From Sulfobacillus thermotolerans (GTDB lineage: Bacteria > Bacillota > Sulfobacillia > Sulfobacillales > Sulfobacillaceae), in NCBI GenBank assembly GCA_002951815.1, contig CP019454.1, forward strand, positions 3,253,204-3,317,203: a stretch of 64,000 bases of DNA. Direction: 5' to 3'. Shown one piece after another: positions 8,301-17,198 of this stretch. The notes under the pieces were generated by a model. It saw nothing but the letters and a program-made list of their open reading frames with translations, had not been told where the DNA came from and made no database searches. Every line of letters begins with the position of its first letter. Within the stretch, counting starts at the first letter, position 1. The translations under genes and the position numbers were made by a program.

Positions 8301-10371
8301 CCCATCGCCGAACAGGACGCCGAATGAACCCCGGCACGCCCCGAGACAAAAACACGATCAAACGCACAGGCTTGGAATTGAGCGTAATGCGTCTAATCCA
8401 TTCGCGGTGACTTTCTTGCGCCCCATTGCCCCCGCCCATGTCCCGGTATTGCAACACCTCTTTCTCCAACACGAAGTAGGCCGCAGGCCCGAGCACGTCT
8501 TGATGTTTAGTCCACATTTGTCGCTGGATTTTGCGCCGGTGGATTTGCGACGTGGTCCGCACCATCGAGTCGGCACGCACTCGGTAATGGTAATGGGGAT
8601 ACGGCACCACTTCGCCTCGGTCCCCAGCTTTGGCCAACCGCAAGAGAAACTCCCAGTCTTCCCACCCATATTTAAACGCCTCATCATAGCCGCCGAGCGC
8701 AAAAAACCGGTTCCGGCGAATGACGATGCCCGCATGGGCTTGATTCTGAGCTAAAAGTGTGGGGGCGTGAAGATCCTGGGGTGCCCAATAGCCGGCAGCG
8801 CCTTCAAAATATTCAATGATAGGGTACACCACGGTGAGCTCAGGATTTTTCTGCAACGCCTGCACACTGTGGTGCAAGGTGGCCGGATCCAACAAATCAT
8901 CGGCGTCACAAAACGCCAAAAGCTGTCCCTGTGCCTTTTTGGCCCCATAATTGCGCGCCCCAGGCAGTCCGCTATTTTCTTTATGAAATACCCGGACCTG
9001 GTCGTGAGCTTGACCTAGTTGATCCAACATCTGGGCAAATTCTTGATCGGTTGACCCGTCATCGACCAAGATAATCTCAAAGTGAGGATATTGTTGCGCT
9101 AATAAACTGTCCACCGTCTCTTTAATCGTCGCGGCTGCATTGTAGCACGGCACCACGATGCTAACCAGCGGACCTGGTTGGCTAGAGGATGAACCATCAT
9201 CCTTGGGACCCATGGTGCGGATAAAGTCTTCCACGTTACCCACCGTGCGTGCATCAGCCCACCTAGCATACGCGTCGCGGGCTCTTTGACCTAATGCTAG
9301 ACGCTGGGCGGGGTCATCGAGAAGTGACATTAAGGCCTCACTAAAGGCGTTCATATCGAGCGGATCTATTACCAGACCGGCCCCTTGAGCCAACATCTCC
9401 CGCATTCCCCCATATTGGCTGGCAATAATGGGTTTGGCCAAAGACATCGCTTCGAGGCAGACATTGGGCCAATTTTCAAACCGGCTGGGAAAGACGACGA
9501 CGTCGGCGGTTTGGTACTCCGTGACAAGGTGTGCGCGGGACACCGGACCGACAAATTCGAAATGGTCCTGCCACTTTTGCGGGATCATTCCCATCAAATA
9601 AGCACGGTAAGATTGATCATGCCATGTGGTATCTCCGCCAATTAGACGCACGGTCATTTGGCGGCCCGACTCCAACACCGCCAGCGCGCTTTGAATAAGC
9701 AAATCGACGCCTTTTCGGTGCTCCAAACGCCCCACGTACAACACCCTTGGGGTCGAAGAAGAAATGGGTTCGAGTCGGGGCGTGTCAAATACGGGGACGG
9801 GATGGCGCTTCAGCTCATAGTCCCTTGGAACAAATTGTTGATATTGCTGCCCCAAGTCCTCACAGGGAACTGTCACAACATCCGCATAGCGCAAGCAATA
9901 TTGTTCGATATTATAAATAGCTTGACGCTGCAGAGACAAATTTTCTTCATTGAGTATATCGCAGAATTCCAACGTCATATGGCCATGCACTAACAACGTG
10001 GTCTCGGCAAATTCACCCAGCAGGCGTTTGGCCTTAATGGTGTAATAACCCTCACCATGGTAATCAGGAAACTCGACAATATCGATCGGCTCTTTGGCAA
10101 CCATCGCTTTAAGCTGCCTATAAACCGCATAGGCATGTCCATGGGCGGCGGTACGAAATCCCTCTACCGGCCGAATCGGAATAATCTGGTAGGGACGTTC
10201 GGGCGGTAGAGCAATTTCCGGACTGTCGGGCAGAAATTTTGCGGCCGTGATGACTTGGACTTTGTGTCCATGACGCACGAGATGTCGAGCCACTGCATCT
10301 GTATAGACCCCAATGCCTCCCGACACGTTGTAGCCAGTCAGTTCGCGACTGGAAATAATAATATTCTTCAT
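8263..10371 (-). CDS. Two-domain glycosyltransferase (GT4 + GT2)
   Basis: 702 residues from ATG 10371; the frame stays open further upstream to 10563, but the domain begins at MKNIIISSRELTGYNVSGG and AAGGA lies before this ATG. Residues 1-385 are a classic GT4 enzyme: GGIGVYTDAVARHL near the start, LYVGRLEHRKGVDLL, and PSRFENWPNVCLEAMSLAKP (the E-x7-E motif). Residues ~400-640 are GT2: VSIVVPCYNAAATI, VDDGSTD, CDADDLLDP (DxD). It would build part of a surface polysaccharide or S-layer glycan. It converges on, and overlaps, the related plus-strand enzyme. Confidence 0.92.
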   Translation of the reverse strand: MKNIIISSRELTGYNVSGGIGVYTDAVARHLVRHGHKVQVITAAKFLPDSPEIALPPERPYQIIPIRPVEGFRTAAHGHAYAVYRQLKAMVAKEPIDIVEFPDYHGEGYYTIKAKRLLGEFAETTLLVHGHMTLEFCDILNEENLSLQRQAIYNIEQYCLRYADVVTVPCEDLGQQYQQFVPRDYELKRHPVPVFDTPRLEPISSSTPRVLYVGRLEHRKGVDLLIQSALAVLESGRQMTVRLIGGDTTWHDQSYRAYLMGMIPQKWQDHFEFVGPVSRAHLVTEYQTADVVVFPSRFENWPNVCLEAMSLAKPIIASQYGGMREMLAQGAGLVIDPLDMNAFSEALMSLLDDPAQRLALGQRARDAYARWADARTVGNVEDFIRTMGPKDDGSSSSQPGPLVSIVVPCYNAAATIKETVDSLLAQQYPHFEIILVDDGSTDQEFAQMLDQLGQAHDQVRVFHKENSGLPGARNYGAKKAQGQLLAFCDADDLLDPATLHHSVQALQKNPELTVVYPIIEYFEGAAGYWAPQDLHAPTLLAQNQAHAGIVIRRNRFFALGGYDEAFKYGWEDWEFLLRLAKAGDRGEVVPYPHYHYRVRADSMVRTTSQIHRRKIQRQMWTKHQDVLGPAAYFVLEKEVLQYRDMGGGNGAQESHREWIRRITLNSKPVRLIVFLSRGVPGFIRRPVRRWAKRVLLRRLDLQ

Positions 10372-10557
10372 CCGAGCGAGGCATCCTTTTTTGTCGAAAA
10401 TGGCTTCATTACCGAGTATACTCGATGCCGTCTTGGCAGAACAACCACATATGCCGCCAATATTCTCGCTACCCTGCCAGTGGATGCAGGAAGTCGTAAG
10501 ATATTTGGTGAATTTAGGAAGAGCAAATCTGAAATTAAAGCGAGGGATCAAGACCTT

Positions 10558-11607
10558 ATGCAAACCCCATGGCGCGCAAGCGCGGCCATTTTGGGCGTGC
10601 TAGCATTGTCCACGGCCATTCAGGCCCCCTTGGCCGATGCTACCACACCCGTTGCCGCCACGACTGTGCCGGTGGCTTTATATGCGACCACCCCACAAGT
10701 CCGCACTGGCCAAAGCGTCACCTTAATGGCAGCAACCCCGTCGCCGCTGACAACGGGTGAATCCCTATCGATTGTCAACCTCACGACAGGGCAAACGATT
10801 AATACCGTGACATCGGGATCGTCGGTCAGCACAACGATTTTGCACCATCAACCGCAAACGGACCAATATGCTGCTATCCTCACCCGACAGACGCACCCCA
10901 TCGCGGTGACGTGGGTTGTGCGGGCGATTGGCAACAACGCCGGCTACGAAAATGCCGCAGGCCAGTCCGTGACCTTAACCGCCCCTGCGCAAGGCACCCC
11001 ACAGCAAGCCTTTACGGTCATAGCCAACCCCACCGGATTTCATCACCCGGTCTATCAATTTTGGTGGGCCATGCAGGGCGGACAATGGCATTCCAGTGGA
11101 GCCTTCAGCAACCAGAATACCGAAACCATTACCCCACCACGCGCAGGGTTCCTGTCAGTTCTGGTCTATGCTCGGTCCCAAAGCGCCCCCACGGGCGAAT
11201 CCGCTGATCAGGAAGCCATCTATGAAGCCAAATCCGATACCGCAGTCGTCGACGTCGGGAATGCTTCCGCGACGCAGACGACAACGCCCACGTCTTCGAA
11301 TAACTGGGTAGGCATGGAAATGCCTAACCAAGTCGCGGTGGGCGACAACATCACCTTGACAGCTACCGCAAGTTCAGGCATCATCGATCCCCTTTACCAA
11401 TTCTGGTTTCAAGCACCTGGACAAGCCTGGCAGAGCAGTGGCGTGTACACTGCCAGCAACACCTTTACCATTCCAGCAACCAGCCCAGGGATTTGGCACG
11501 TCGTCGTCTATGCGAAACCCCTGACGGCGCCAGATAACGCCACAGCAGCCGAGCGGCAAGCCTTAGAAGTGGAAAGCCCGGTATCCTCCATTACGGTTCA
11601 CCCGTAA
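10558..11607 (+). CDS. Secreted protein with two three-tyrosine-type domains
   Basis: 349 residues from ATG 10558, preceded by GAGGGA. An in-frame extension to 10255 lacks a signal and runs antisense to the glycosyltransferase. A Sec signal peptide occupies residues 1-25 (cleavage near ADA). The mature part has Thr-rich beta segments and two copies of a motif: xPVYQFWWA..GGQWHSSG..VLVYA (about residues 165-215) and DPLYQFWFQ..GQAWQSSG..VVVYA (about 275-325). The same motif occurs twice in the probable S-layer protein at 30.7-33.7 kb. It is probably a cell-surface protein; no enzyme motif is seen. Confidence 0.75.
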   Translation: MQTPWRASAAILGVLALSTAIQAPLADATTPVAATTVPVALYATTPQVRTGQSVTLMAATPSPLTTGESLSIVNLTTGQTINTVTSGSSVSTTILHHQPQTDQYAAILTRQTHPIAVTWVVRAIGNNAGYENAAGQSVTLTAPAQGTPQQAFTVIANPTGFHHPVYQFWWAMQGGQWHSSGAFSNQNTETITPPRAGFLSVLVYARSQSAPTGESADQEAIYEAKSDTAVVDVGNASATQTTTPTSSNNWVGMEMPNQVAVGDNITLTATASSGIIDPLYQFWFQAPGQAWQSSGVYTASNTFTIPATSPGIWHVVVYAKPLTAPDNATAAERQALEVESPVSSITVHP

Positions 11608-11667
11608 CATGTGAACATGGGGGTCTCCAAGAATTTTCGCTGACATCCCTCAGCGGAATTCACCACA

Positions 11668-11714
11668 TCGGGGCGGCGCGCTATACGCGTGCAGACACCA
11701 AAGCGCCGCCCCGA
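11668..11714 (+). terminator. 12-bp GC-rich hairpin downstream of the secreted-protein gene
   Basis: Perfect arms at 11668-11679 and 11703-11714 (TCGGGGCGGCGC and complement) with a 23-nt loop. A second hairpin, 11631-11661, is built from GAATT/AATTC and CGCTGA/TCAGCG. There is no clear T-run, so termination is inferred from position and stability. Confidence 0.5.
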
Positions 11715-12056
11715 CACATAACAAGGACACAGACGGACAGTCCATGATTAATGGGTTTTTGTGATAGCTGGTATAAGAAACTATGACGGCCCTTCGAAGA
11801 TCGTGTTGATTTCTTAGACGATCCAGCCTCGTGGAACGAGGCATTTGATAACGGTTTTGACTTATATCATTCGTTGTGGGAGATGAGCGGATTATTTCAC
11901 CGCAGCGTGCTACCGCACCTGCAATGCCGTGCGGATTACTGTAGCTCATAGCTTCATGACGCCATGCTATATCGAGCACATTCACCGCCCAATACCTCAA
12001 GTTCGAGCACAGGTTCCACATTGGTGTGAACTCTTCCACGCCTCCGTGAGGATCGC
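11715..12056. other. Non-coding stretch between exoprotein and MFS remnant
   Basis: A 129-codon minus-strand reading frame crosses this region, but it lacks a ribosome binding site, a recognisable family and protein-like composition. I see nothing else here. Confidence 0.4.
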
Positions 12057-12823
12057 TTAATCGCTAACGCGAACGCCGTTGTTCCATGTTCTTAGAGCAC
12101 CGGCCGCTAATGGAATCATCACCGAGATGAAGCTGACCACAAGTAATCCTCCAATCACGCGGTGCCATAACCCTGCTAATATCGTCCCCAGCCCCATAAG
12201 AACTGACGAATAGCTTGCACTTAAAGTTTCGTAGCGCCCCATTGCATTTTCTGGAATAGTCCGTTGGACCTGGACCACATATAGAACGTAGAGTATCTCG
12301 AGACAAAGGCCGCCAATGAACATCGCGCCCACAATGATTGCTGGCGTGTGAGCAACGGCAATCAACAGTAATGTAAGCCCGTTGAGCGCCGCCAAGATTC
12401 CGTAGGCCATGGGCCGAAATTTCCTTGGCAATCGGGCAAGAACCCACGATGACGCCATCCCGGCAATGAGGTCGGCCACTGTGCCTGCTGTCATGACCCA
12501 CGAATACAGAGAATCGTAATGCAGCTGCTGAACTATAAGCATGGGTAACAACACGGCCACGGCACCTTGCGCAAGGTATGTCCCCCCATTGGTGACGACC
12601 ATCACCAACAGATCCGTACTCTTCTCGAAAAGACGCAAAAGCCATACTCCCATACCAAGAAGCCCTATCGGAATCATGCCATGATCATTGTCTTGGTCCG
12701 AGTTCTTACCGTCCACAAGGCGCCCTACCGCAACAATCGTCGTCATCGCCATGATATACGACCCCGCATCTAAGAAAAATCCGGAAGCAAAGTGGTGAGA
12801 TACCAGAAAATATACCGATCCCC
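12057..12823 (-). pseudogene. MFS transporter, C-terminal part (split by IS607-type element)
   Basis: About 255 codons holding the remaining helices of a major facilitator protein of the MFS_3/macrolide-efflux kind. The fragment opens with GSVYFLVSHHFASGFFLDAGSY, a segment that normally lies in the middle of such proteins. The open frame appears to start further out, at 12881, but those first 20 codons are read from the mobile element. The N-terminal part lies at 14844-15299 on the other side of the element. Removing the element and one CC core gives a continuous frame through the junction (IGMGGSVYFL). The transporter is therefore inactivated by insertion. Confidence 0.85.
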
Positions 12824-12973
12824 GTTCTGATGGACTTATCCAAGTTTGATCATCGTTAATCAATTGATCAAACGGAGCCACCTTCCTGTGTCATCATGCC
12901 ACCGCTTCTTAGGGCCATTGGCCGGTCGTCCACGGGCGGGCACTCCACAGGCTGTCACCGAGCAGGTCTGCCG

Positions 12974-14161
12974 TCAGGCAGACACGGGTGAGGAGCTCCT
13001 CACCGAACTCTCGGCCACGGTTCGCAAATTAATCGCCGCATTGATGTCGCGGTCGTGGTGTGTGTGACATTCTGGGCACGTCCACTCCCGCATAGCGAGC
13101 GGCATTTTCGGCATTTTGTATCCACACGCGGAACACGTTTTGCTGCTCGGATACCAACGGCTCACGATGACCACCGTTTTCCCGCATTGGGCCGCTTTGT
13201 ATGCGAGTTGCCGACGGAATTCCCCAAAGCCCATATCAGCAATCGCCCGGGCGAGAGGATGATTTTTGAGCATCCCGGCGACGTTCAGGTCCTCGATGGC
13301 AATGACATCGAAGCGCTGCACGAGATCGGTGGTCAGTTAGTGTAACGCATCCGCCCGGATATTCGCAATCCGCGCATGGAGTCGGGCCATGCGCCGCTGC
13401 GTCTTTCGCATATTCTGGGACAAGGGCATGGGCATCCCTTTCGGGGTGGGCTGGCCGGGCTGAAGCCCGGCGCGGACTTTGGCGACTTCCATCTGGCGAC
13501 TGAATTGTTTCGATAACCGCCGAAGCTGTGCCAAGGCGTCCGCATAGGCTTTCGGTCCCACGATCTTCTCTCCGGTCGAGAGCGTCGCCAACGCCGACAC
13601 GCCCAAATCCACGCCGACTACCGCTTGGCTTTCGCGGCGGACACTGGGGGGATCGGGAAGTTCGACGGTGACGCTCAAAAACCAGCGATCAGCGATCCGC
13701 GACACGGTGCCTGCTACCACTGTGCCGATAAATCGCAACGGTTCGTGCATGCGCACCCAGCCTAATTTGGGAATATGCACTTTTTGCCCTTTGACCGTGA
13801 ATGGGTCGTTGGTGAGCGTAAAGCTGTCGTGTCGGCCCTTTTTCTTAAACGTGGGATACTCGGCGATCCCCGCAAAGAAATTCTTGAACGCTTGACCCAA
13901 GTGCATAATCGCCATCTGGGGGGCGTTCTTGGTAACCTCCAGCATCCAGGGGAAGGCGGCGCGCTTGAGTGCATTGAGTTGACGCCGCAGAGCGGCTTCG
14001 GTCGGCTTGGGCAACGTAGGATCGGCTTTCCATGCGTCGAACTGTTGTTGCCACTGATCCAAGGCCCAATTGTACGCGAAACGGGCCGTCCCGGCGGCCT
14101 TGCGGAAATGCGTCTCTTGAACGTTATTCGGGTCGAGCGCAATCTTATGGGTCAGAATCAT
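12974..14161 (-). pseudogene. TnpB, truncated by a nonsense mutation
   Basis: It reads as the same 395-codon TnpB as the second copy, but codon 275 is TAA (13337-13339) where copy 2 has CAA. The open part (274 residues) keeps the RuvC-I Asp185. It loses the RuvC-II Glu290, the zinc finger and the RuvC-III Asp372, so no nuclease activity is expected. The ATG overlaps the tnpA stop codon (ATGA). TnpB proteins are RNA-guided DNA nucleases that help such elements persist. Only one base separates this copy from an intact one, so the mutation is recent. Confidence 0.85.
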
Positions 14162-14787
14162 GATGACGCCTCCTCCACGGCGTGTTTCACGCCGTCGAGC
14201 AATTTTTGGTTCTTGCGGGAGCGGCTGCCGTAGAGCCGAGCCGAAAACACGGTGATTATTTCGAGGACGTCTTGAGCCAGCTCTTCCTCAAAGGTCGTGT
14301 CCTCGCCTTGATTGAGAATCACCACCTCCACCTGCTTGGCTTCGCAGATCGCAAAGACGAGCTCCGCCCCAAAGCGCACGAGACGGTCCTTATGGGTCAC
14401 AACCAGCCGACCGACCCGGTCGGCGAGGATGTCATTTAAGAGGCGCTTGAGACCCTTTTTGTGATAATTCATCCCGGATCCGAGATCCGCCACGACCTCA
14501 AAGGTCCACCCTTGACGGGCACAATAGATCTCCAGCACTTGCTTTTGCCACTCCAGATCGTCTTTCTGGTCGTGGCTCGATACGCGGGCATAGGCGACGG
14601 TTTTGCGAGGCGGGCTGCGTCGGTGAAACTGGTCAGGTCGCAACCGGGCCAAGTCGTAACGCCGATACCCACCCGCTGTGCGTTCATCGGGCAACAACGT
14701 TCCTTCGTGTTCCCATCGACGTAACGTCGATGGGGTCACACCTAAAAATTCCGCCGCTTCACGAATGCCGACAAGTTTTCTATGCAT
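14158..14787 (-). CDS. tnpA: IS607-family serine recombinase TnpA
   Basis: 209 residues from ATG 14787; the frame also contains a TTG five codons earlier. Residues 1-50 are a MerR-like helix-turn-helix (GIREAAEFLGVTPSTLRRWE), followed by a small serine-recombinase domain with YARVSSHDQKDDLE, where the catalytic Ser lies in the VSS motif, and the later RLVVTHKDRLVRFG helix. It would catalyse excision and insertion at GG/CC dinucleotides. A TATAAT box ends only six bases upstream of this ATG, which predicts a leaderless message. It overlaps tnpB by four bases. Confidence 0.93.
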   Translation of the reverse strand: MHRKLVGIREAAEFLGVTPSTLRRWEHEGTLLPDERTAGGYRRYDLARLRPDQFHRRSPPRKTVAYARVSSHDQKDDLEWQKQVLEIYCARQGWTFEVVADLGSGMNYHKKGLKRLLNDILADRVGRLVVTHKDRLVRFGAELVFAICEAKQVEVVILNQGEDTTFEEELAQDVLEIITVFSARLYGSRSRKNQKLLDGVKHAVEEASS

Positions 14788-14793
14788 ACCTAA

Positions 14794-14823
14794 ATTATAC
14801 AATAATGGGTAACCATAGGTAAA
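14794..14823 (-). promoter_or_regulatory. Promoter of tnpA (copy 1)
   Basis: Read on the minus strand: -35 TTTACC (14818-14823), 18-bp spacer, consensus -10 TATAAT (14794-14799). Transcription would start at about the tnpA ATG (14787), so the mRNA is likely leaderless. The same sequence occurs in copy 2. Confidence 0.6.
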
Positions 14824-14843
14824 CTTTTAGCAAACTGTTAAAA

Positions 14844-15299
14844 CCCCATCCCAATAAGATTGGCCGAGGCATAAAACACCTGAAATGCACCATTGGCTCG
14901 TTCAAGGTCTGCATCATCTACCAAATGAGGTATGTAGATACCCACGGTAGGGGCAATGAGCGCCATGCCACAACCCAAGACCACATACGAAACAATTATC
15001 AGCGGTTGCCAGTTAGCGTCAAATGGTATGCTCCCCACCGCCAAAGCGCTAAGACTTAATGCGATAAGCGTTGTGTTGTAACCGCCCACCTTGTCGACGA
15101 CTGCTCCTAGCCATGGCGAACACAAGATGACGGACACTTCCCTCCCCCCGAGAACAATTGCCAAAAAGAGCGCACTGTGATACCGATTAAGCACGAAGAT
15201 GGGAAGAATTGTGCTTGTTACGCCCGATCCCATGGTCGACACAAACACCCCCAGCAGGAACAGGAGCAGTCGCCGGTTCTTTTGCAATAGAAGGATCAT
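14844..15299 (-). pseudogene. MFS transporter, N-terminal part (split by IS607-type element)
   Basis: About 150 codons with five hydrophobic segments. The first loop has the MFS-like LGAVVDKVGG motif, comparable to G-x-x-x-D-R-x-G-R. The start is ATG 15299, behind AAGGAG at an eight-base distance; a GTG at 15308 in the same frame would overlap that site. The protein runs into the mobile element after NLIGMG. The rest of the gene is at 12057-12823. Together they would make a transporter of roughly 405 residues, normal for the family. Confidence 0.85.
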
Positions 15300-15656
15300 T
15301 GTCCACACTCCTTAGCGTGGTCTTCTTACCGTCGTTACAGCCTCCAATCACTCGCGAAAACTAAAGAGCCAAGGTTTTTGTATCCGGTGTAAGCGATGCA
15401 TGAGGTTCGCTGTATGCGGGATATTTCGCAACACGAGCCAAGCTCAGTAGACTATGTCCCTTAGAATAACGCAAAAGGCTCCCCCTTCTAAAGAGAACTC
15501 ATTGCCTATGCGCCCCTTGATATAGCTTGGCGTATATGTTCGTCTGAATGTCTAATATTGAAGTTCATAGGGGGCGGATGCAAGACTTCTTTGCAATATC
15601 TTGCGGACCCAGATGAATGTTACGCGATGCACGCGAGGTCTTTTGATCGAAGCACC
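15300..15656. other. Divergent intergenic region
   Basis: It separates the minus-strand MFS gene from a plus-strand lipoprotein gene. The MFS ribosome binding site is at 15308-15313. No open frame here is convincing. Confidence 0.4.
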
Positions 15657-15686
15657 TTGCATCAACCAACCAGTTGGGTCTATAGT
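15657..15686 (+). promoter_or_regulatory. Promoter of the lipoprotein gene, probably leaderless
   Basis: -35 TTGCAT (15657-15662), 18-bp spacer, -10 TATAGT (15681-15686). The predicted start point falls at or just before the ATG at 15694. There is no good ribosome binding site, which fits a leaderless message. Confidence 0.5.
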
Positions 15687-15693
15687 GATATAC

Positions 15694-16269
15694 ATGAAAA
15701 ATTTGCCTATTGTGTTATTAATTAGCACTCTGTGCTGGTTATCCGGATGTGGTACATCTCCACAATCTTCCGCCTCTTCACCTACCACACCGTCTAAGCC
15801 CCCGCAGTCCGCACAGTCCGCCACCCCATCATCTTTACCCAGTGCTTGCGGACTCATATCCAGCGCAACACTCACACGGACGATGCACTTGACCATGGTG
15901 CGAAACGGTCCGGAACAGTCTGCCCCCTATGGTCCACAACAAGGCGGAACCGGGTGTTCATGGATAGCGACAACTAAGTCGCTGACAGGTGGGATTGGCT
16001 CGAACATGATGATTACGGTTGTCCATGCCACGCAATCTCTCAACGCATTACAGTCTCATCTCAACACCGATAATACCAGTACGTGGCAACTGATAAAGTC
16101 CCAAGGAATTCCCTTGATTGAAGATGGCTCTGCCGCTTATGCTATTGCGCACGGAGTGGAAGTGGGCGTCACGGCGGACTTTACGGCACAACCTCCCCAT
16201 CAGACCGCGCAAGAAGTGACGAAGGTCACGACGTTGATTATGACGCAACTCCAACACCAAAACTTTTAA
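15694..16269 (+). CDS. Lipoprotein, DUF3558-like
   Basis: 191 residues. The start MKNLPIVLLISTLCWLSGCG is a clear lipoprotein signal with the lipobox LSGC. A Ser/Pro/Thr-rich linker follows (about residues 20-50), then a compact domain with ACGLIS and GTGCSW, a two-cysteine pattern reminiscent of DUF3558 lipoproteins. It would be anchored on the outer face of the membrane. The function is unknown. An in-frame upstream extension to 15601 is not needed because the signal begins at 15694. Confidence 0.75.
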   Translation: MKNLPIVLLISTLCWLSGCGTSPQSSASSPTTPSKPPQSAQSATPSSLPSACGLISSATLTRTMHLTMVRNGPEQSAPYGPQQGGTGCSWIATTKSLTGGIGSNMMITVVHATQSLNALQSHLNTDNTSTWQLIKSQGIPLIEDGSAAYAIAHGVEVGVTADFTAQPPHQTAQEVTKVTTLIMTQLQHQNF

Positions 16270-16289
16270 TAGACACGTCTATATAAACT

Positions 16290-16315
16290 GCGAAAAGAAC
16301 CGCGGTTCCTTTCGC
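16290..16315 (+). terminator. Hairpin after the lipoprotein gene
   Basis: Arms GCGAAAAGAACC (16290-16301) and GGTTCCTTTCGC (16304-16315) pair with one mismatch, 20 bp after the stop codon. The tail is not T-rich. Confidence 0.5.
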
Positions 16316-16802
16316 TCAAAAGGCACGCCAGCACGCTCGCCGCGACAATGACGACACACAAAAAGAGAATCATGGAGTTACCCACCTAGAACGGTCCCCA
16401 AAGGCCACACATTCTCGGGCAATAACTGTGCTTTGCATTCAATCCTCATCAGTACCCCATCAAAATTCCTACCAGTGACATGGCAAGCCCCATCACTGGG
16501 TGGTTCGCACCGTGAGTTGCCCGTGGACATCCTATGAACAGAACAATCTTGGAGTGCCGCCATGATAGGGACCTCATCTTATATCCATACGTCTTAGCTG
16601 CCGATTACTTGTCAATCAGCGTGTCGAGCCTCGTGCCTGACGAGGCGTTTTTGGGGATCGCTAAGCACGAATCCGCCGGGCCTGTGGGGGTGTGTGAGTC
16701 AGCGTCAGAATCGTCCGGTCGCCTCGGTCTGAATTGGTCAATAAGAACGTCCGAGAACGAAGGGAGCAATTTGAATTACGGGCCATGACGGACTCCGTTG
16801 CA
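16316..16802. other. Non-coding stretch
   Basis: Only short, overlapping open frames (60-84 codons) on both strands, with no ribosome binding site or protein-like composition. I see no element here. Confidence 0.4.
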
Positions 16803-17198
16803 TTATTCTTCCTCATGTCTATTGCCTGATACGGCATCCACAAACTGTTTGGCTTCGTTCAGCGTGCAGTGTCGAACGGCTTTTACCCAGCGAATAGCCT
16901 CGATTTTCCCTACTCTCTGAATGAGCAGCCCTACAAGGGGTTCCAATTCCTCGTCCGAGATCGTCGGCGATGTTGCCGGGGTGGCTACTCGCGCGCTAAT
17001 CCATGCTAACGTTTGCACGAACCCCGTCGCCAACCAAATGCCCGCGAGTAACAATGCCTTCACTTGCTGGGCCATAGAAAGATGAGGCCACAACTCGGCC
17101 ACTAGACAAATCGCCGCCGCAAGGATGCCATATAGCGCCGGAACGGCCAGCGAACCACGCACACCCGTAACACGCTCTAACCACCATCGAGAGGACAT
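16803..17198 (-). CDS. Small membrane protein with a ribosomal L7/L12-like C-terminus
   Basis: 131 residues from ATG 17198, preceded by GAGGGAGGG; an in-frame extension to 17282 runs past that site. Two hydrophobic helices lie at about residues 15-36 and 42-64. The last 40 residues (KIEAIRWVKAVRHCTLNEAKQFVDAV) match the pattern I-x-x-I-K-x-V-R-x-x-T-G-L-x-L-x-E-A-K-x-x-V-D of the L7/L12 C-terminal domain, a motif also found in small bacterial membrane proteins of unknown role. No partner gene is nearby. Confidence 0.7.
   Translation of the reverse strand: MSSRWWLERVTGVRGSLAVPALYGILAAAICLVAELWPHLSMAQQVKALLLAGIWLATGFVQTLAWISARVATPATSPTISDEELEPLVGLLIQRVGKIEAIRWVKAVRHCTLNEAKQFVDAVSGNRHEEE

Larger units (their letters stand above)
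12824..14843 (-). mobile_element. IS607-family element, copy 1
   Basis: 2020 bp containing tnpA (serine recombinase) and tnpB. The ends were fixed by comparison with the second copy at 44893-46912. The two are the same length, differ at about 16 positions by eye, and the similarity stops sharply at both ends. There are no terminal inverted repeats and no long target duplication; both ends abut CC dinucleotides. This agrees with the serine-recombinase mechanism known for IS607. This copy lies within an MFS gene, in a run of six G (minus strand). Confidence 0.9.

Noticed and set aside
8140..8754. 204-codon plus-strand frame across the convergent glycosyltransferase ends
   Set aside because: It runs through both real genes in a wrong frame or strand, and its composition is Pro/His/Arg-rich.
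11650..12039. 129-codon minus-strand frame after the MFS remnant
   Set aside because: It contains the 11668-11714 hairpin and has no start signal or family resemblance.
13055..13345. 96-codon frame antisense to tnpB, present in both element copies
   Set aside because: Its presence in both copies follows from the near-identity of the elements, and it is simply the reverse of conserved TnpB codons.
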